Origin: Dyadobacter sp. CY326
GTDB taxonomy: Bacteria > Bacteroidota > Bacteroidia > Cytophagales > Spirosomataceae
Direction of reading: 5' to 3'
DNA: 64,000 nucleotides
Assembly: GCF_021390515.1 (NCBI RefSeq)
Contig: NZ_JAJUXI010000009.1
Location: 248,001 to 312,000 of the forward strand
Position 1 is the first letter of the stretch. Each line of letters opens with the position of its first letter. The translations under genes were made by a program, and so were the position numbers. The notes beneath the pieces were generated by a model that saw only the letters and a program-made list of their open reading frames with translations, had not been told where the DNA came from and did not search any database. Of the stretch, positions 1 to 7,110 are shown in pieces.

Positions 1-2
1 AC

Positions 3-383
3 ACTTCCGATTGGGAATTACTAGATGATTTGGAGGTTCATGAACAGGATTTGATGGTTGAGAAATTCGCGAATGATGTATTTTATAATACCAGCTTACA
101 TGCAAAGCTGAAAGAGCTAAATGTAAACGAACTGGTTATAACAGGCTGTGCAACAGACTTCTGTGTAGAATCCACAATTCAATCAGCGCTTGTGAAAGAC
201 TTTGATATTTTGGTGGTAGAAGACGGCCATACTACGGGAAACCGCCCGTTCATGGACGCAGAACAAGTCATCAACCATTATAATTGGGTGTGGAAAAACA
301 TGACACCAACAAAGGGGAAAATCGACGTTTGGCCTTACTCAACTGTAATGACATTGCACGAGCAAGAAATCGACCAGTCTTAA
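3..383 (+). CDS. Isochorismatase-family cysteine hydrolase, 5' truncated by the window edge
   Basis: The reading frame is open to the first bases of the window, so only the C-terminal ~126 residues are visible. They show the conserved second half of the isochorismatase-like hydrolase fold: a lysine in VEKFANDVFYNT, then the nucleophile loop ITGCATDFCVEST with the catalytic cysteine. The N-terminal catalytic Asp would lie upstream. Family members hydrolyse amides or enol ethers (nicotinamidase, isochorismatase, carbamoyl hydrolases); the substrate cannot be told from this half. The stop codon overlaps the start of the next gene (TAATG), implying translational coupling with the methyltransferase. 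Confidence 0.85.
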   Translation, partial: TSDWELLDDLEVHEQDLMVEKFANDVFYNTSLHAKLKELNVNELVITGCATDFCVESTIQSALVKDFDILVVEDGHTTGNRPFMDAEQVINHYNWVWKNMTPTKGKIDVWPYSTVMTLHEQEIDQS

Positions 384-970
384 TGGAAATGGACAAATCA
401 AACGGATACGAGGACCACGCGGAGACATTCATCCGCTGCCGCTCTAAGGGCATCAATGGAGTCGGCGCGCCATCAGTTCGGCACTGGGCAAGGTCACTGT
501 CTCCAAATGCGACAGTTCTGGATGTAGGTTGTGGCGCAGGCGACCCGATTTCGAAGACATTGGTAGATGAAGGTTTGATCGTTTATGGAATTGATGCGTC
601 GCCCTCGATGGTTCAAATCTTCAAGCAGAACTTCCCAAATAGCCCCGTCGCCTGTGAAGCCGTTGAAGATTCCACATTTTTCAATCGGCAGTTCGATGCC
701 ATCATCGCCTGGGGGTTAATGTTCCTTTTGCCGGAAGAAATACAGGAAGTTGTGATTCAAAAAATGGCAGATGGACTTTACGCTGGCGGGAAACTTTTGT
801 TTACGGCGCCTGCACAACAAATGAAATGGGAAGATGCCATTACAGCAATAGAATCGATAGCACTTGGAGCGGAGAAATACAAAGATCTGCTAGATGCATC
901 AGGACTTTCGCTTATCGAGGAATTTGAGGATGAGGGAGGGAATCATTATTATCATACAGTAAAGCTTTAA
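383..970 (+). CDS. Class I SAM-dependent methyltransferase
   Basis: A 195-residue protein with methyltransferase motif I (VLDVGCGAGDP), an acidic motif II (VYGIDASPSMV) and a motif IV-like stretch (FDAIIAWGLMFLL), as in small soluble SAM methyltransferases of the methyltransferase-11/25 type. The open frame extends upstream to 284, but that part lies inside the preceding hydrolase gene; the ATG at 383, which overlaps the upstream stop as TAATG, is the likely start. The substrate is unknown. The final residues (GGNHYYHTVKL) are typical of family members acting on small molecules or proteins. Confidence 0.85.
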   Translation: MEMDKSNGYEDHAETFIRCRSKGINGVGAPSVRHWARSLSPNATVLDVGCGAGDPISKTLVDEGLIVYGIDASPSMVQIFKQNFPNSPVACEAVEDSTFFNRQFDAIIAWGLMFLLPEEIQEVVIQKMADGLYAGGKLLFTAPAQQMKWEDAITAIESIALGAEKYKDLLDASGLSLIEEFEDEGGNHYYHTVKL

Positions 971-1012
971 GCTAAAATCAATCTACGGCCCGACCTTCGG
1001 AAGAGCTAAATC

Positions 1013-1037
1013 AAAAAAGGACTGTCGCCAACAGTCC
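1013..1037 (-). terminator. Intrinsic terminator of a broken gene copy
   Basis: On the minus strand this reads GGACTGT-TGGCG-ACAGTCC followed by TTTTTT, a perfect 7-bp stem with a T-run. An identical hairpin ends the intact gene copy at 3091-3115. Here it follows the decayed fragment at 1046-1138. Confidence 0.8.
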
Positions 1038-1045
1038 CCGAATTC

Positions 1046-1138
1046 CTAAGCTTTCGCTCCCATCTTCTCGAAGCCTTCCCAAAGCACTTTCAAATCAAAA
1101 AGCGCCGACTTTTCGGCCGTATCAAACGGAATATCCGA
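1046..1138 (-). pseudogene. 3'-terminal fragment of the small gene at 3124-3411
   Basis: Translated on the minus strand, this piece gives SDIPFDTAEKSALFDLKVL and then WEGFEKMGAKA before a stop. That is nearly identical to the last 31 residues of the intact 95-residue protein encoded at 3124-3411. Upstream of SDIP the similarity stops abruptly and the frame reads unrelated sequence (FVSKLWDMR), so no full gene remains. DNA identity with the intact copy over 126 bp (1013-1138 against 3091-3216, terminator included) is about 90% by hand count, without gaps. The two copies bracket the SDR and AraC genes in direct orientation. Confidence 0.8.
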
Positions 1139-1267
1139 TCTCATGTCCCACAGCTTCGAAACGAAAACCAACAAACCGTAAAAAGTATAAAACAACCCTG
1201 AATTCGTATTCATACCCGCCCGGTTTTCACCCCGACCTTTGATGCATCATTTTAACTATCAGAGATC

Positions 1268-2080
1268 ATGAAAACCATTTTAATTACAGGAGCAAGCAGC
1301 GGTATCGGTAAAGAAACTGCTAAATTATTTCACGCAAAAGGCTGGAACGTTATTGCCACCATGCGCAATCCGGATAACGAAGCTGAATTAGCGGAATTGG
1401 AAAATATATTGGTTACCAAACTCGACGTTCTTGATCCTGCATCTATTGATCATGCTGTGAATGAGGGTATTGCCAAGTTCGGGCAGATTGATGTTTTATT
1501 GAATAATGCTGGTTATGGCGCTTACGGTGTGCTCGAATCCTTTTCGAGAGAGCAGATCATCCGGCAGTTCGATACGAATGTGATCGGTTTGCTGGATGTG
1601 ACCAAGGCTTTGCTGCCCCATTTTCGCAGCAAAAAAAGCGGTATCATTATCAATGTGTCGTCTGTCGGCGGCAAGATGAGCTTCCCGCTGGGGACTTTGT
1701 ATCATGGGACGAAATTCGCCGTGGAAGGCATTTCCGAATCGTTAAACTTCGAGGTGCGGGAATTTGGCGGGCAGGTTAAAATCATCGAACCGGGCGCTAT
1801 TGCTACGGATTTCACGGGCCGCTCGCTGGAATTCAGTAATGATGAAAGCATGACAGAATACCAATCGATCATCGGCAAACTGTTGGCAGCTACGCAAGCC
1901 ATGTTTGAACAAGCTTCTCCTGCCAGCGTTGTGGCCGGGGTTATTTACGAAGCCGCTACCGACGGCAAGGATCAATTACGTTATATTGCGGGTGAAGATG
2001 CCAAGGCCATTGTCGCGCAACGCCAGCAGGCTGACGACGCCACTTTTACCGGTATCATCAGATCCCAATTCGGTTTGTAA
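1268..2080 (+). CDS. SDR-family NAD(P)-dependent oxidoreductase
   Basis: A 270-residue classical short-chain dehydrogenase. The N-terminal Rossmann motif TGASSGIG, the NNAG motif (LLNNAGYGAYG), the catalytic Ser in INVSSVGG and the YxxxK pair (LYHGTKFAVEG) are all present, so it should be an active NAD(P)H-dependent oxidoreductase on a small carbonyl or alcohol substrate. The substrate is not predictable. An AraC regulator follows 53 bp downstream on the same strand, an arrangement common in Bacteroidota, where the regulator probably controls the enzyme. The pair sits between two direct repeats. Confidence 0.92.
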   Translation: MKTILITGASSGIGKETAKLFHAKGWNVIATMRNPDNEAELAELENILVTKLDVLDPASIDHAVNEGIAKFGQIDVLLNNAGYGAYGVLESFSREQIIRQFDTNVIGLLDVTKALLPHFRSKKSGIIINVSSVGGKMSFPLGTLYHGTKFAVEGISESLNFEVREFGGQVKIIEPGAIATDFTGRSLEFSNDESMTEYQSIIGKLLAATQAMFEQASPASVVAGVIYEAATDGKDQLRYIAGEDAKAIVAQRQQADDATFTGIIRSQFGL

Positions 2081-2097
2081 TTTAGAAATCATTCACA

Positions 2098-2119
2098 CCT
2101 CATTGCCCGCGCAATGAGG
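2098..2119. terminator. 9-bp inverted repeat between the SDR and AraC genes
   Basis: CCTCATTGC and GCAATGAGG form a perfect 9-bp stem with a 4-base loop (CCGC) 17 bp after the SDR stop. It may end SDR transcription (the following TTATATTTG is only weakly T-rich) or act as an operator, since it lies directly upstream of the AraC promoter box. Confidence 0.5.
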
Positions 2120-2120
2120 T

Positions 2121-2128
2121 TATATTTG
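2121..2128 (+). promoter_or_regulatory. Bacteroidota -7 promoter box for the AraC gene
   Basis: TATATTTG matches the Bacteroidota primary-sigma -7 consensus TAnnTTTG. It ends only five bases before the AraC start codon at 2134, so transcription would begin at or next to the ATG, giving a leaderless or nearly leaderless mRNA. No clear -33 TTG with normal spacing is visible. Confidence 0.5.
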
Positions 2129-2133
2129 TTCCT

Positions 2134-3045
2134 ATGAGCACAAACATTCACTTGCGCACCGTCGAGGACCTGTTCAGATTTTTCAGGCTAGACCAGCCTG
2201 TGCGCCATCCGCTGATCGCCATCATTGATTTCAGCCAGGTGCGCGAAGGGGTCATTGAAGACACGAAACTATCGGCCGATTTCTACACACTGATTTTTAA
2301 GAATTACAATCGAAATCACGTTCGGTACGGCCGTAAGCTGGTTGATTTTACAAATGGTAGCCTGATCTGTCTGTCGCCCAACCAGGTGCTGGAAATGGAC
2401 AACGACATTGAAGTTTCGCCACAAATGATTGGATGGGGTCTATCATTTCACCCCGATCTGATCCGGGGCACCCCGCTGAATGACAAAATGAAGAGTTACA
2501 GCTTTTTCTCATACGAAGTCTCAGAAGCGCTGCACTTGTCGGAAAAGGAAAAGCAAATTTTGACGGATTGCGTTCAAAAAATCGAAGCGGAACTATTGGA
2601 AAACATTGATGTGCATAGCCAGTCCATTCTTGTATCCGGCATTGAAATGCTTTTAAATTATTGCTCCCGGTTTTACGGCAGACAGTTTATCACCAGAAAA
2701 ACCTCCAATAATACGGTGATTATGCAGGTCGAGAAGCTGCTGAACGAATATTTCGAGCTCGGCGACCTCAGTGAACGCGGCCTGCCGACAGTCAGATATC
2801 TTGCTGAACAAGTAAATTTATCCCCCAATTACCTAAGCGACCTCCTGAAAAAAGAAACCGGCAAAAACGCGCAGGACCATATCCACTATCACCTGATTGA
2901 GGAGGCTAAAAATATCCTTTTAAGCAGCAGCCGCTCAGTCGGCGAGATTGCCTACGGTCTGGGCTTTGAATATCCTCAGTATTTCAACAAGCTGTTTAAA
3001 CAGAAGACAGGGAAGACGCCGGTGGCGTTCAGAAATATGAATTAG
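2134..3045 (+). CDS. AraC-family transcriptional regulator
   Basis: A 303-residue protein. The last ~100 residues hold two helix-turn-helix motifs typical of AraC regulators: VRYLAEQVNLSPNYLSDLLK and then VGEIAYGLGFEYPQYFNKLF, ending in KQKTGKTPVAFR. The N-terminal ~190 residues are a sensing domain of the kind found beside Bacteroidota SDR genes, with no recognisable ligand motif. It is encoded just downstream of the SDR oxidoreductase and probably regulates it. A -7 box at 2121-2128 suggests it also has its own promoter. Confidence 0.9.
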   Translation: MSTNIHLRTVEDLFRFFRLDQPVRHPLIAIIDFSQVREGVIEDTKLSADFYTLIFKNYNRNHVRYGRKLVDFTNGSLICLSPNQVLEMDNDIEVSPQMIGWGLSFHPDLIRGTPLNDKMKSYSFFSYEVSEALHLSEKEKQILTDCVQKIEAELLENIDVHSQSILVSGIEMLLNYCSRFYGRQFITRKTSNNTVIMQVEKLLNEYFELGDLSERGLPTVRYLAEQVNLSPNYLSDLLKKETGKNAQDHIHYHLIEEAKNILLSSSRSVGEIAYGLGFEYPQYFNKLFKQKTGKTPVAFRNMN

Positions 3046-3090
3046 CGGCTTGTTACGTACACCGCATTCCGTTGAGCATCATGTAAAACC

Positions 3091-3115
3091 AAAAAAGGAC
3101 TGTCGCCAACAGTCC
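3091..3115 (-). terminator. Intrinsic terminator of the small gene at 3124-3411
   Basis: On the minus strand GGACTGT-TGGCG-ACAGTCC is followed by TTTTTT, nine bases after the stop codon of the small gene. It is identical to the hairpin at 1013-1037. Confidence 0.85.
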
Positions 3116-3123
3116 TCCAATTC

Positions 3124-3411
3124 TTAAACTTTCGCCCCCATCTTCTCAAAACCCTCCCAAAGCACCTTCACATCAAAAAGCGCCGATTTTTCAGCCGTAT
3201 CAAACGGAATATCCGAATGATAAAGCGCCAGATCGTGGATCATTTTGAGCGAATGTGCCAGCTCCTTGCAGCCCTGACATTCTACAAGATACCAAAACTC
3301 GGCTTGGGATTGCGTCAGCGAATCGACGACTTTTGATGCGTGACGTGCATCATTCGTTGGGTTGGTGGAATGTTCGTTCGCGCCAACACCTCGTCCATCC
3401 GACGTTTGCAT
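3124..3411 (-). CDS. Small protein of unknown function (95 aa)
   Basis: I do not recognise a family. The protein is soluble, with a polar N-terminal third rich in Asn, Thr and Gly, a Cys pair (VECQGCKEL) and an acidic-amphipathic C-terminal half ending WEGFEKMGAKV. Evidence that it is real: a strong terminator right after the stop, a -7 promoter box 163 bp upstream with a folded leader between, and a second copy of its 3' end at 1046-1138 in which the protein sequence (not just the DNA) is kept. Function unknown. Confidence 0.65.
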   Translation of the reverse strand: MQTSDGRGVGANEHSTNPTNDARHASKVVDSLTQSQAEFWYLVECQGCKELAHSLKMIHDLALYHSDIPFDTAEKSALFDVKVLWEGFEKMGAKV

Positions 3412-3440
3412 AGTTTAAATGGATTTGGGTGAAAAGAAAA

Positions 3441-3511
3441 GGGGAAGTCACTGCAAACGTCAGTAAAGCGAACTTTAGCAGGTCGCGGGACTTTCACCCG
3501 TCTGCTTCCCC
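3441..3511 (-). ncRNA. Structured 5' leader RNA, possible cis-regulatory element
   Basis: On the minus strand, GGGGAAG (3511-3505) pairs with CTTCCCC (3447-3441), closing a ~71-nt fold. Inside are a hairpin built from GCAG and CGGG pairing with CCCG and CTGC around the loop TGAAAGT, and a perfect 5-bp hairpin TAAAG-TTCG-CTTTA with a UUCG tetraloop. The closing stem is followed by TTTTCTTTT, like an intrinsic terminator. It lies between the -7 box at 3574-3581 and the small gene starting at 3411. I cannot assign it to a known riboswitch class. Confidence 0.5.
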
Positions 3512-3512
3512 A

Positions 3513-3527
3513 AGGCCATTTTGGCCT
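3513..3527. other. Perfect 6-bp hairpin beside the structured leader
   Basis: AGGCCA-TTT-TGGCCT forms a perfect stem immediately 5' (in minus-strand sense) of the larger folded element at 3441-3511, so the putative leader has at least two stacked structures. Confidence 0.5.
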
Positions 3528-3573
3528 GCATTTTAATTGTAGGTTCATATAAATTTACTAAACGTTTGCGGGG

Positions 3574-3581
3574 CAAATATA
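3574..3581 (-). promoter_or_regulatory. -7 promoter box for the small gene and its leader
   Basis: On the minus strand TATATTTG matches TAnnTTTG. It would place the transcript start near 3569, leaving a leader of roughly 158 nt before the start codon at 3411. No matching -33 element is evident. Confidence 0.45.
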
Positions 3582-3746
3582 GGGGAAAGTTCCAACTTAT
3601 GCTTTTCGGAAAATTTAGCTACAAGCGAAGCTTTTCGGAAGTGCTCTCGCTGCTCTGTAACTTTTAATTCCTAAATTGGTTCCGCGTTTCACCTAGCTAG
3701 CATTCTAGCAACAGAGTTCACGATATCCATATTAAATAAAGTCAAT

Positions 3747-5039
3747 ATGAGCTTAACAAACCAGGTATATGGCGTCTCGAATGAGTTAATCGGCACGTAC
3801 ATAGATAGGGAAAGTGTTGACAAGGCTTTCACCGATGGTCTAGAAAAAAATAAACATATAATAATTTACGGAGCTTCTAAACAAGGAAAAACATCCTTAA
3901 CCAATAGACATTTATCCGAAGACGATTTCATCAAGGTTAATTGTTCACCTTCATCGTCCGTTCTGGATATATATAACTCGATCGCGAGACAATTGAATAT
4001 CGAGATATTAGAATCAAAAGAAGTGACAACAACTATTGGTGGTGAAGCCAAAGTAGGATTAAAAGCTAAAATTCGGATACCCTTCTTTGGAGGAGGAGAC
4101 GCCGAAACAGAGGCTGGCGTGAAAGGTGAAAATGGAAATGAAAAATCTTATAGAATTATTGATTACAATCTTGCCCTTGCTCAGGACCTCTCTGAACTAT
4201 TAAGAAGTATGGAATTTAAAAAAAGAATAATCCTAGAAAATTTTCATTACTTAAACGAGGACGTTCAAAAGCAATTGGCAATTGACTTAAGAATTTTTGA
4301 GGATTATAACATTCTTTTTATAATTCTTGGAATATGGCGTGAAAAAAATAGATTGGTACAATTCAATGGAGATCTTGTTGATAGATTAATTGAGGTTCCT
4401 GTTGAACCTTGGGAAAAAGAAGATTTGAAAAAAATTACAGCTGAGGGATTAGCTCTACTGAATACTAGCTTAGAAGACGTCGTTGACTATATTATAGATA
4501 GCTGCTTTGATAGTGTTGGCGTTTTTCAAGAAATCTGTAAGGAATCTTGCTATGCTGCAGGTGTAACTGAAACTCAAACAACTTTGAAGATAATAACTCA
4601 GGCTAATGTTGACCAAGCTATTGATAAAAAACTTGGTGACTATTCGAGTCGACATACCAGATGTTTAGAATCATTTATCGAGCAAAAAGCACGTTCATCG
4701 CAAGAAATTCCATTATACATTCCCTATTATTTTATTAATGTATTATTCGAAGAGCCAATGGAAAGCATCATTGAAGGTTTAAAACGAAAGGCATTGCAAG
4801 AAAAAATTAAAGGTACTCATCATCGTCCAGACGATGTAAGATCGTCTGATATGGGATATTTCCTTAAAAACCTCGTTGGAAGCCAAATTGCTAAGGGAAT
4901 TTCACCACCGATTTTCGACTACGATAATAGTACCAGCTCAATCAAAATTATTGATTCAACATTTTATTTTTTTCTAAAGAATTGTGATCGTGAAGAAGTC
5001 CTCAGTTATTTTGCCAAACCCGAAGGCCTTCAAAACTAA
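3747..5039 (+). CDS. P-loop NTPase of unknown role, candidate accessory or defence gene
   Basis: A 430-residue protein with a Walker A motif near residue 43 (YGASKQGKTS) and a Walker B-like strand (KRIILENFHYL), followed by a sensor-like strand (ILFIILGIWRE) and helical C-terminal half. The layout resembles AAA/STAND-type ATPases. A glycine-rich insert (IRIPFFGGGDAETEAG) near residues 110-130 is unusual. The gene and its surroundings are clearly more AT-rich than the genes on either side, which suggests transfer. It stands alone, 315 bp before the convergent AbiE toxin-antitoxin genes. No effector domain is visible; antiphage function is only a guess from context. Confidence 0.75.
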   Translation: MSLTNQVYGVSNELIGTYIDRESVDKAFTDGLEKNKHIIIYGASKQGKTSLTNRHLSEDDFIKVNCSPSSSVLDIYNSIARQLNIEILESKEVTTTIGGEAKVGLKAKIRIPFFGGGDAETEAGVKGENGNEKSYRIIDYNLALAQDLSELLRSMEFKKRIILENFHYLNEDVQKQLAIDLRIFEDYNILFIILGIWREKNRLVQFNGDLVDRLIEVPVEPWEKEDLKKITAEGLALLNTSLEDVVDYIIDSCFDSVGVFQEICKESCYAAGVTETQTTLKIITQANVDQAIDKKLGDYSSRHTRCLESFIEQKARSSQEIPLYIPYYFINVLFEEPMESIIEGLKRKALQEKIKGTHHRPDDVRSSDMGYFLKNLVGSQIAKGISPPIFDYDNSTSSIKIIDSTFYFFLKNCDREEVLSYFAKPEGLQN

Positions 5040-5160
5040 GCTTGAAACATTCAAGCATGCTAATTATTGCAATTTAACTTAGAGCCAGTCTGGTCTGCTT
5101 ATATCGTGCTGTCAACCGTCTACTGCATTCCTAACAACCCTTACAGTCTTGATTTGTTGA

Positions 5161-5190
5161 GCTCCTTTGGACATTGCTCCTTTGGACATT
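5161..5190. repeat. Tandem 15-bp duplication in a gene-free gap
   Basis: The 15-mer GCTCCTTTGGACATT occurs twice back to back. It lies in the 315-bp gap (5040-5354) between the ATPase and the AbiEii gene, both of which end here. I see no convincing gene in the gap. Confidence 0.85.
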
Positions 5191-5354
5191 TTGTTAATTG
5201 GTTTGTTAAATGTCTTGCAAAGCTATGTCAATATCAAGGTGATTTTATCAGCGCAAAGAATAATGCCTATGGAAGGATTTTCATCCTCACTTTTTTCCGG
5301 ACGGTCGAGTAAGGAGAGTTAGAGATTCATATATTACACCGGAAAAGCTTCCGA

Positions 5355-6383
5355 CTAATGCCAATTCTTGATTATCACCTTATGAAGCCTGACTTGCAAA
5401 ACTGTCAATGCATTTATAAGATCTTCAAAACCTAGTACTTCTCCAAAAATCATATTTTCGCGCATCTGCTTATAGTCCGCTTCCCAGGCAGGGAGGAGAT
5501 TTGGCGGCGGGACGAATACAATTTTATCAGGACTATGATTGTTGTAATCTACTTCCGAAAGCGCAGTAAACATCTTGCGGTGATCGACAATCGTTCGATA
5601 TAAATCTGCACCCGACAAAGCAATTTCCGCAAACTCTGATTGACTTAGCTTTTCAATGTCGTACAAATGCCTGCTTAACCTGTCAACCCGTATTCTTTCT
5701 GGTGCTTTTTGAAATTCCTCATGAAGGAGAAATATCTTTTCGAGAAACGTTCGTTCCGGATTTACGATAGGAATTGTAATAGGTCTGTCGGCAAACGGTC
5801 GATCACTAAAATTTTCAGCCACCAATGTTGAAAATGTTCGTTGAGTCGTCGGCTCTGTAAGTGAGCGGCAACCAACTTCCACTAAAACACCAGGTCTAAG
5901 ATAATTTTCCTTCTCGGTGAGTTTGGGATAATAGATTTCAATAATAATTGGATCCTGATCTGATTGACCAGTGTCTGCATAACGAATATTTACATCCTTA
6001 AAACCGGCGGCCACAAAACGCTCGGTAAGTTCTGTAACAAATGTTGTAGTCATAAAAGCATATGATGCCTTTCTTAACTTCTTAATTTCTTGACGGTTCA
6101 AATCACCTGCAAAACCCAAATATTCCCTGTCAATGGCCAGATCAATATCTTCGGAAAACCTTTGGATAAGATTCCAGCCTTTACTTAATGATGTTCCTCC
6201 TTTAAAAATGAGTGCAGGTGCACATTCCATAGAAAAAATCAAGGCCAAGGTATGTACCACCCACCAGTCTTTCTCTACGGCGATACTAGGCAGACCAATC
6301 CTGCGCCCCGTTTCAGTATATATATTTTGTTTGGTTGCATCAGAGAGTTGCAACCACGATCTCAATTTAGGTAAATCAATCAT
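5355..6383 (-). CDS. abiEii: AbiEii-type nucleotidyltransferase toxin
   Basis: A 342-residue member of the AbiEii/AbiGii (type IV toxin, MenT-related) nucleotidyltransferase family. The defining motif is seen near residues 60-85: FKGGTSLSKG followed by RFSEDIDLAID, the G-G-T/S-x(n)-D-x-D signature of DNA polymerase beta-like nucleotidyltransferases. A later basic patch (PERIRVDRLSRHLYDIEKL) is also typical. It overlaps the antitoxin gene by 8 bp and is cotranscribed with it. Known AbiE pairs act in abortive infection and plasmid or island maintenance; the toxin is thought to modify RNA when not neutralised. Confidence 0.9.
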   Translation of the reverse strand: MIDLPKLRSWLQLSDATKQNIYTETGRRIGLPSIAVEKDWWVVHTLALIFSMECAPALIFKGGTSLSKGWNLIQRFSEDIDLAIDREYLGFAGDLNRQEIKKLRKASYAFMTTTFVTELTERFVAAGFKDVNIRYADTGQSDQDPIIIEIYYPKLTEKENYLRPGVLVEVGCRSLTEPTTQRTFSTLVAENFSDRPFADRPITIPIVNPERTFLEKIFLLHEEFQKAPERIRVDRLSRHLYDIEKLSQSEFAEIALSGADLYRTIVDHRKMFTALSEVDYNNHSPDKIVFVPPPNLLPAWEADYKQMRENMIFGEVLGFEDLINALTVLQVRLHKVIIKNWH

Positions 6384-6987
6384 TTGTATGTGTGTGTTGA
6401 AGTGGCCGCATTAATTGCCTGATCCATTCAGGTGCCACTTTTATGTCATGTTGGAGATGATATGGCTTTTCATACTTAAGTCTTTCTTTTATTATCTGCA
6501 ATTCCTCATTGGTGACGTTGCCTTTACCAATAGAGCGAAGGGCCTGGATTACGAGTTTGCTAATTTCACCGATGGCTGAAACGTTGCGGGCACTTGCCTT
6601 TTTGAATGTGATAGTCTGCTTTCCGATCTTTACTTGCCGGGAGGATGAATCTGTGTAATAAACAATGTTCATTGGGATTTGTGTAGTTAGTCCCAATTTA
6701 TAAAGTGCATAACTACCTGTCGGGACTGCCCGAGCTTTGTCGCGCTTTATTATCGCTTCCGCAATTTCCTCAATCCCGGGGAGCATCATTCCGATCATCT
6801 CGTCTTCTACAGGCCGTAGATAGATTCCGGTAGCTGCACGCTGTAACTTACTAGTTTGTACAAGCCGCTCCAAAACTTTTGAAACCGTTTTTGCATTTGA
6901 AACGCTCAAAAAACTATCCGGAAAAAACAATGTGCCCCTTGGTGAACGGTTTATTTTTTCAAGTATTTGATCATCAGCACTTTCCAT
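6376..6987 (-). CDS. abiEi: AbiEi-type antitoxin (DUF6088-like)
   Basis: A 203-residue protein placed directly upstream of, and overlapping, the AbiEii toxin. Its first ~70 residues form a winged-helix-like region (FFPDSFLSVSNAKTVSKVLE, then LQRAATGIYLRP), followed by the antitoxin C-terminal region with a PTGSYALYKLGL motif, as in DUF6088/AbiEi proteins. Characterised AbiEi proteins repress their own promoter by binding inverted repeats; here a perfect 15-bp inverted repeat lies 16 bp upstream of the start codon and overlaps the promoter box. The ATG at 6985-6987 is a few bases downstream of the predicted transcript start. Confidence 0.85.
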   Translation of the reverse strand: MESADDQILEKINRSPRGTLFFPDSFLSVSNAKTVSKVLERLVQTSKLQRAATGIYLRPVEDEMIGMMLPGIEEIAEAIIKRDKARAVPTGSYALYKLGLTTQIPMNIVYYTDSSSRQVKIGKQTITFKKASARNVSAIGEISKLVIQALRSIGKGNVTNEELQIIKERLKYEKPYHLQHDIKVAPEWIRQLMRPLQHTHTND

Positions 6988-7002
6988 AAATAAGTACGTA
7001 TA

Positions 7003-7041
7003 CGTTTTGTCGCAAATTTAACCAATATTTGCGACAAAACG
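7003..7041. promoter_or_regulatory. Perfect 15-bp inverted repeat operator over the abiE promoter
   Basis: CGTTTTGTCGCAAAT (7003-7017) is mirrored by ATTTGCGACAAAACG (7027-7041) with a 9-bp spacer. On the minus strand a -7 box TAAATTTG (7020-7013) falls across the inner edge of one arm, so a protein bound here would block transcription of the antitoxin-toxin operon. The arrangement matches AbiEi autoregulation as described for the family. Confidence 0.8.
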
Positions 7042-7110
7042 CAGACGTCAAAACTATCTAGAGCCTAATTGCTCATCAATCGCCTGTAACTCGCCGGTAT
7101 TTTAAACCCT

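Noticed and set aside
3441-3511. Cobalamin riboswitch call for the structured leader (GGGAA, GGTGAAA and TCCCGCGAC-like strings).
   Set aside because: The element is only ~71 nt, the B12 box and several helices are missing, and the downstream protein has no cobalamin link. I kept it as an unassigned structure.
3601-3640. Repeated 11-mer GCTTTTCGGAA.
   Set aside because: Two short copies 29 bp apart in non-coding AT-rich sequence, with no further structure or gene link.
5067-5312. Open frame of 81 codons between the ATPase and AbiEii genes.
   Set aside because: The product is rich in aromatic and Cys residues without a motif, it spans the 15-bp tandem duplication, and it lacks a promoter box. 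It is most likely non-coding.
3627-5353. Imperfect inverted repeats (GAAGCTTTTCGGAA on the left, CCGGAAAAGCTTCC on the right) flanking the ATPase gene, as ends of a mobile unit.
   Set aside because: Only ten bases match perfectly, which is expected by chance over this distance, and there is no transposase or target duplication.
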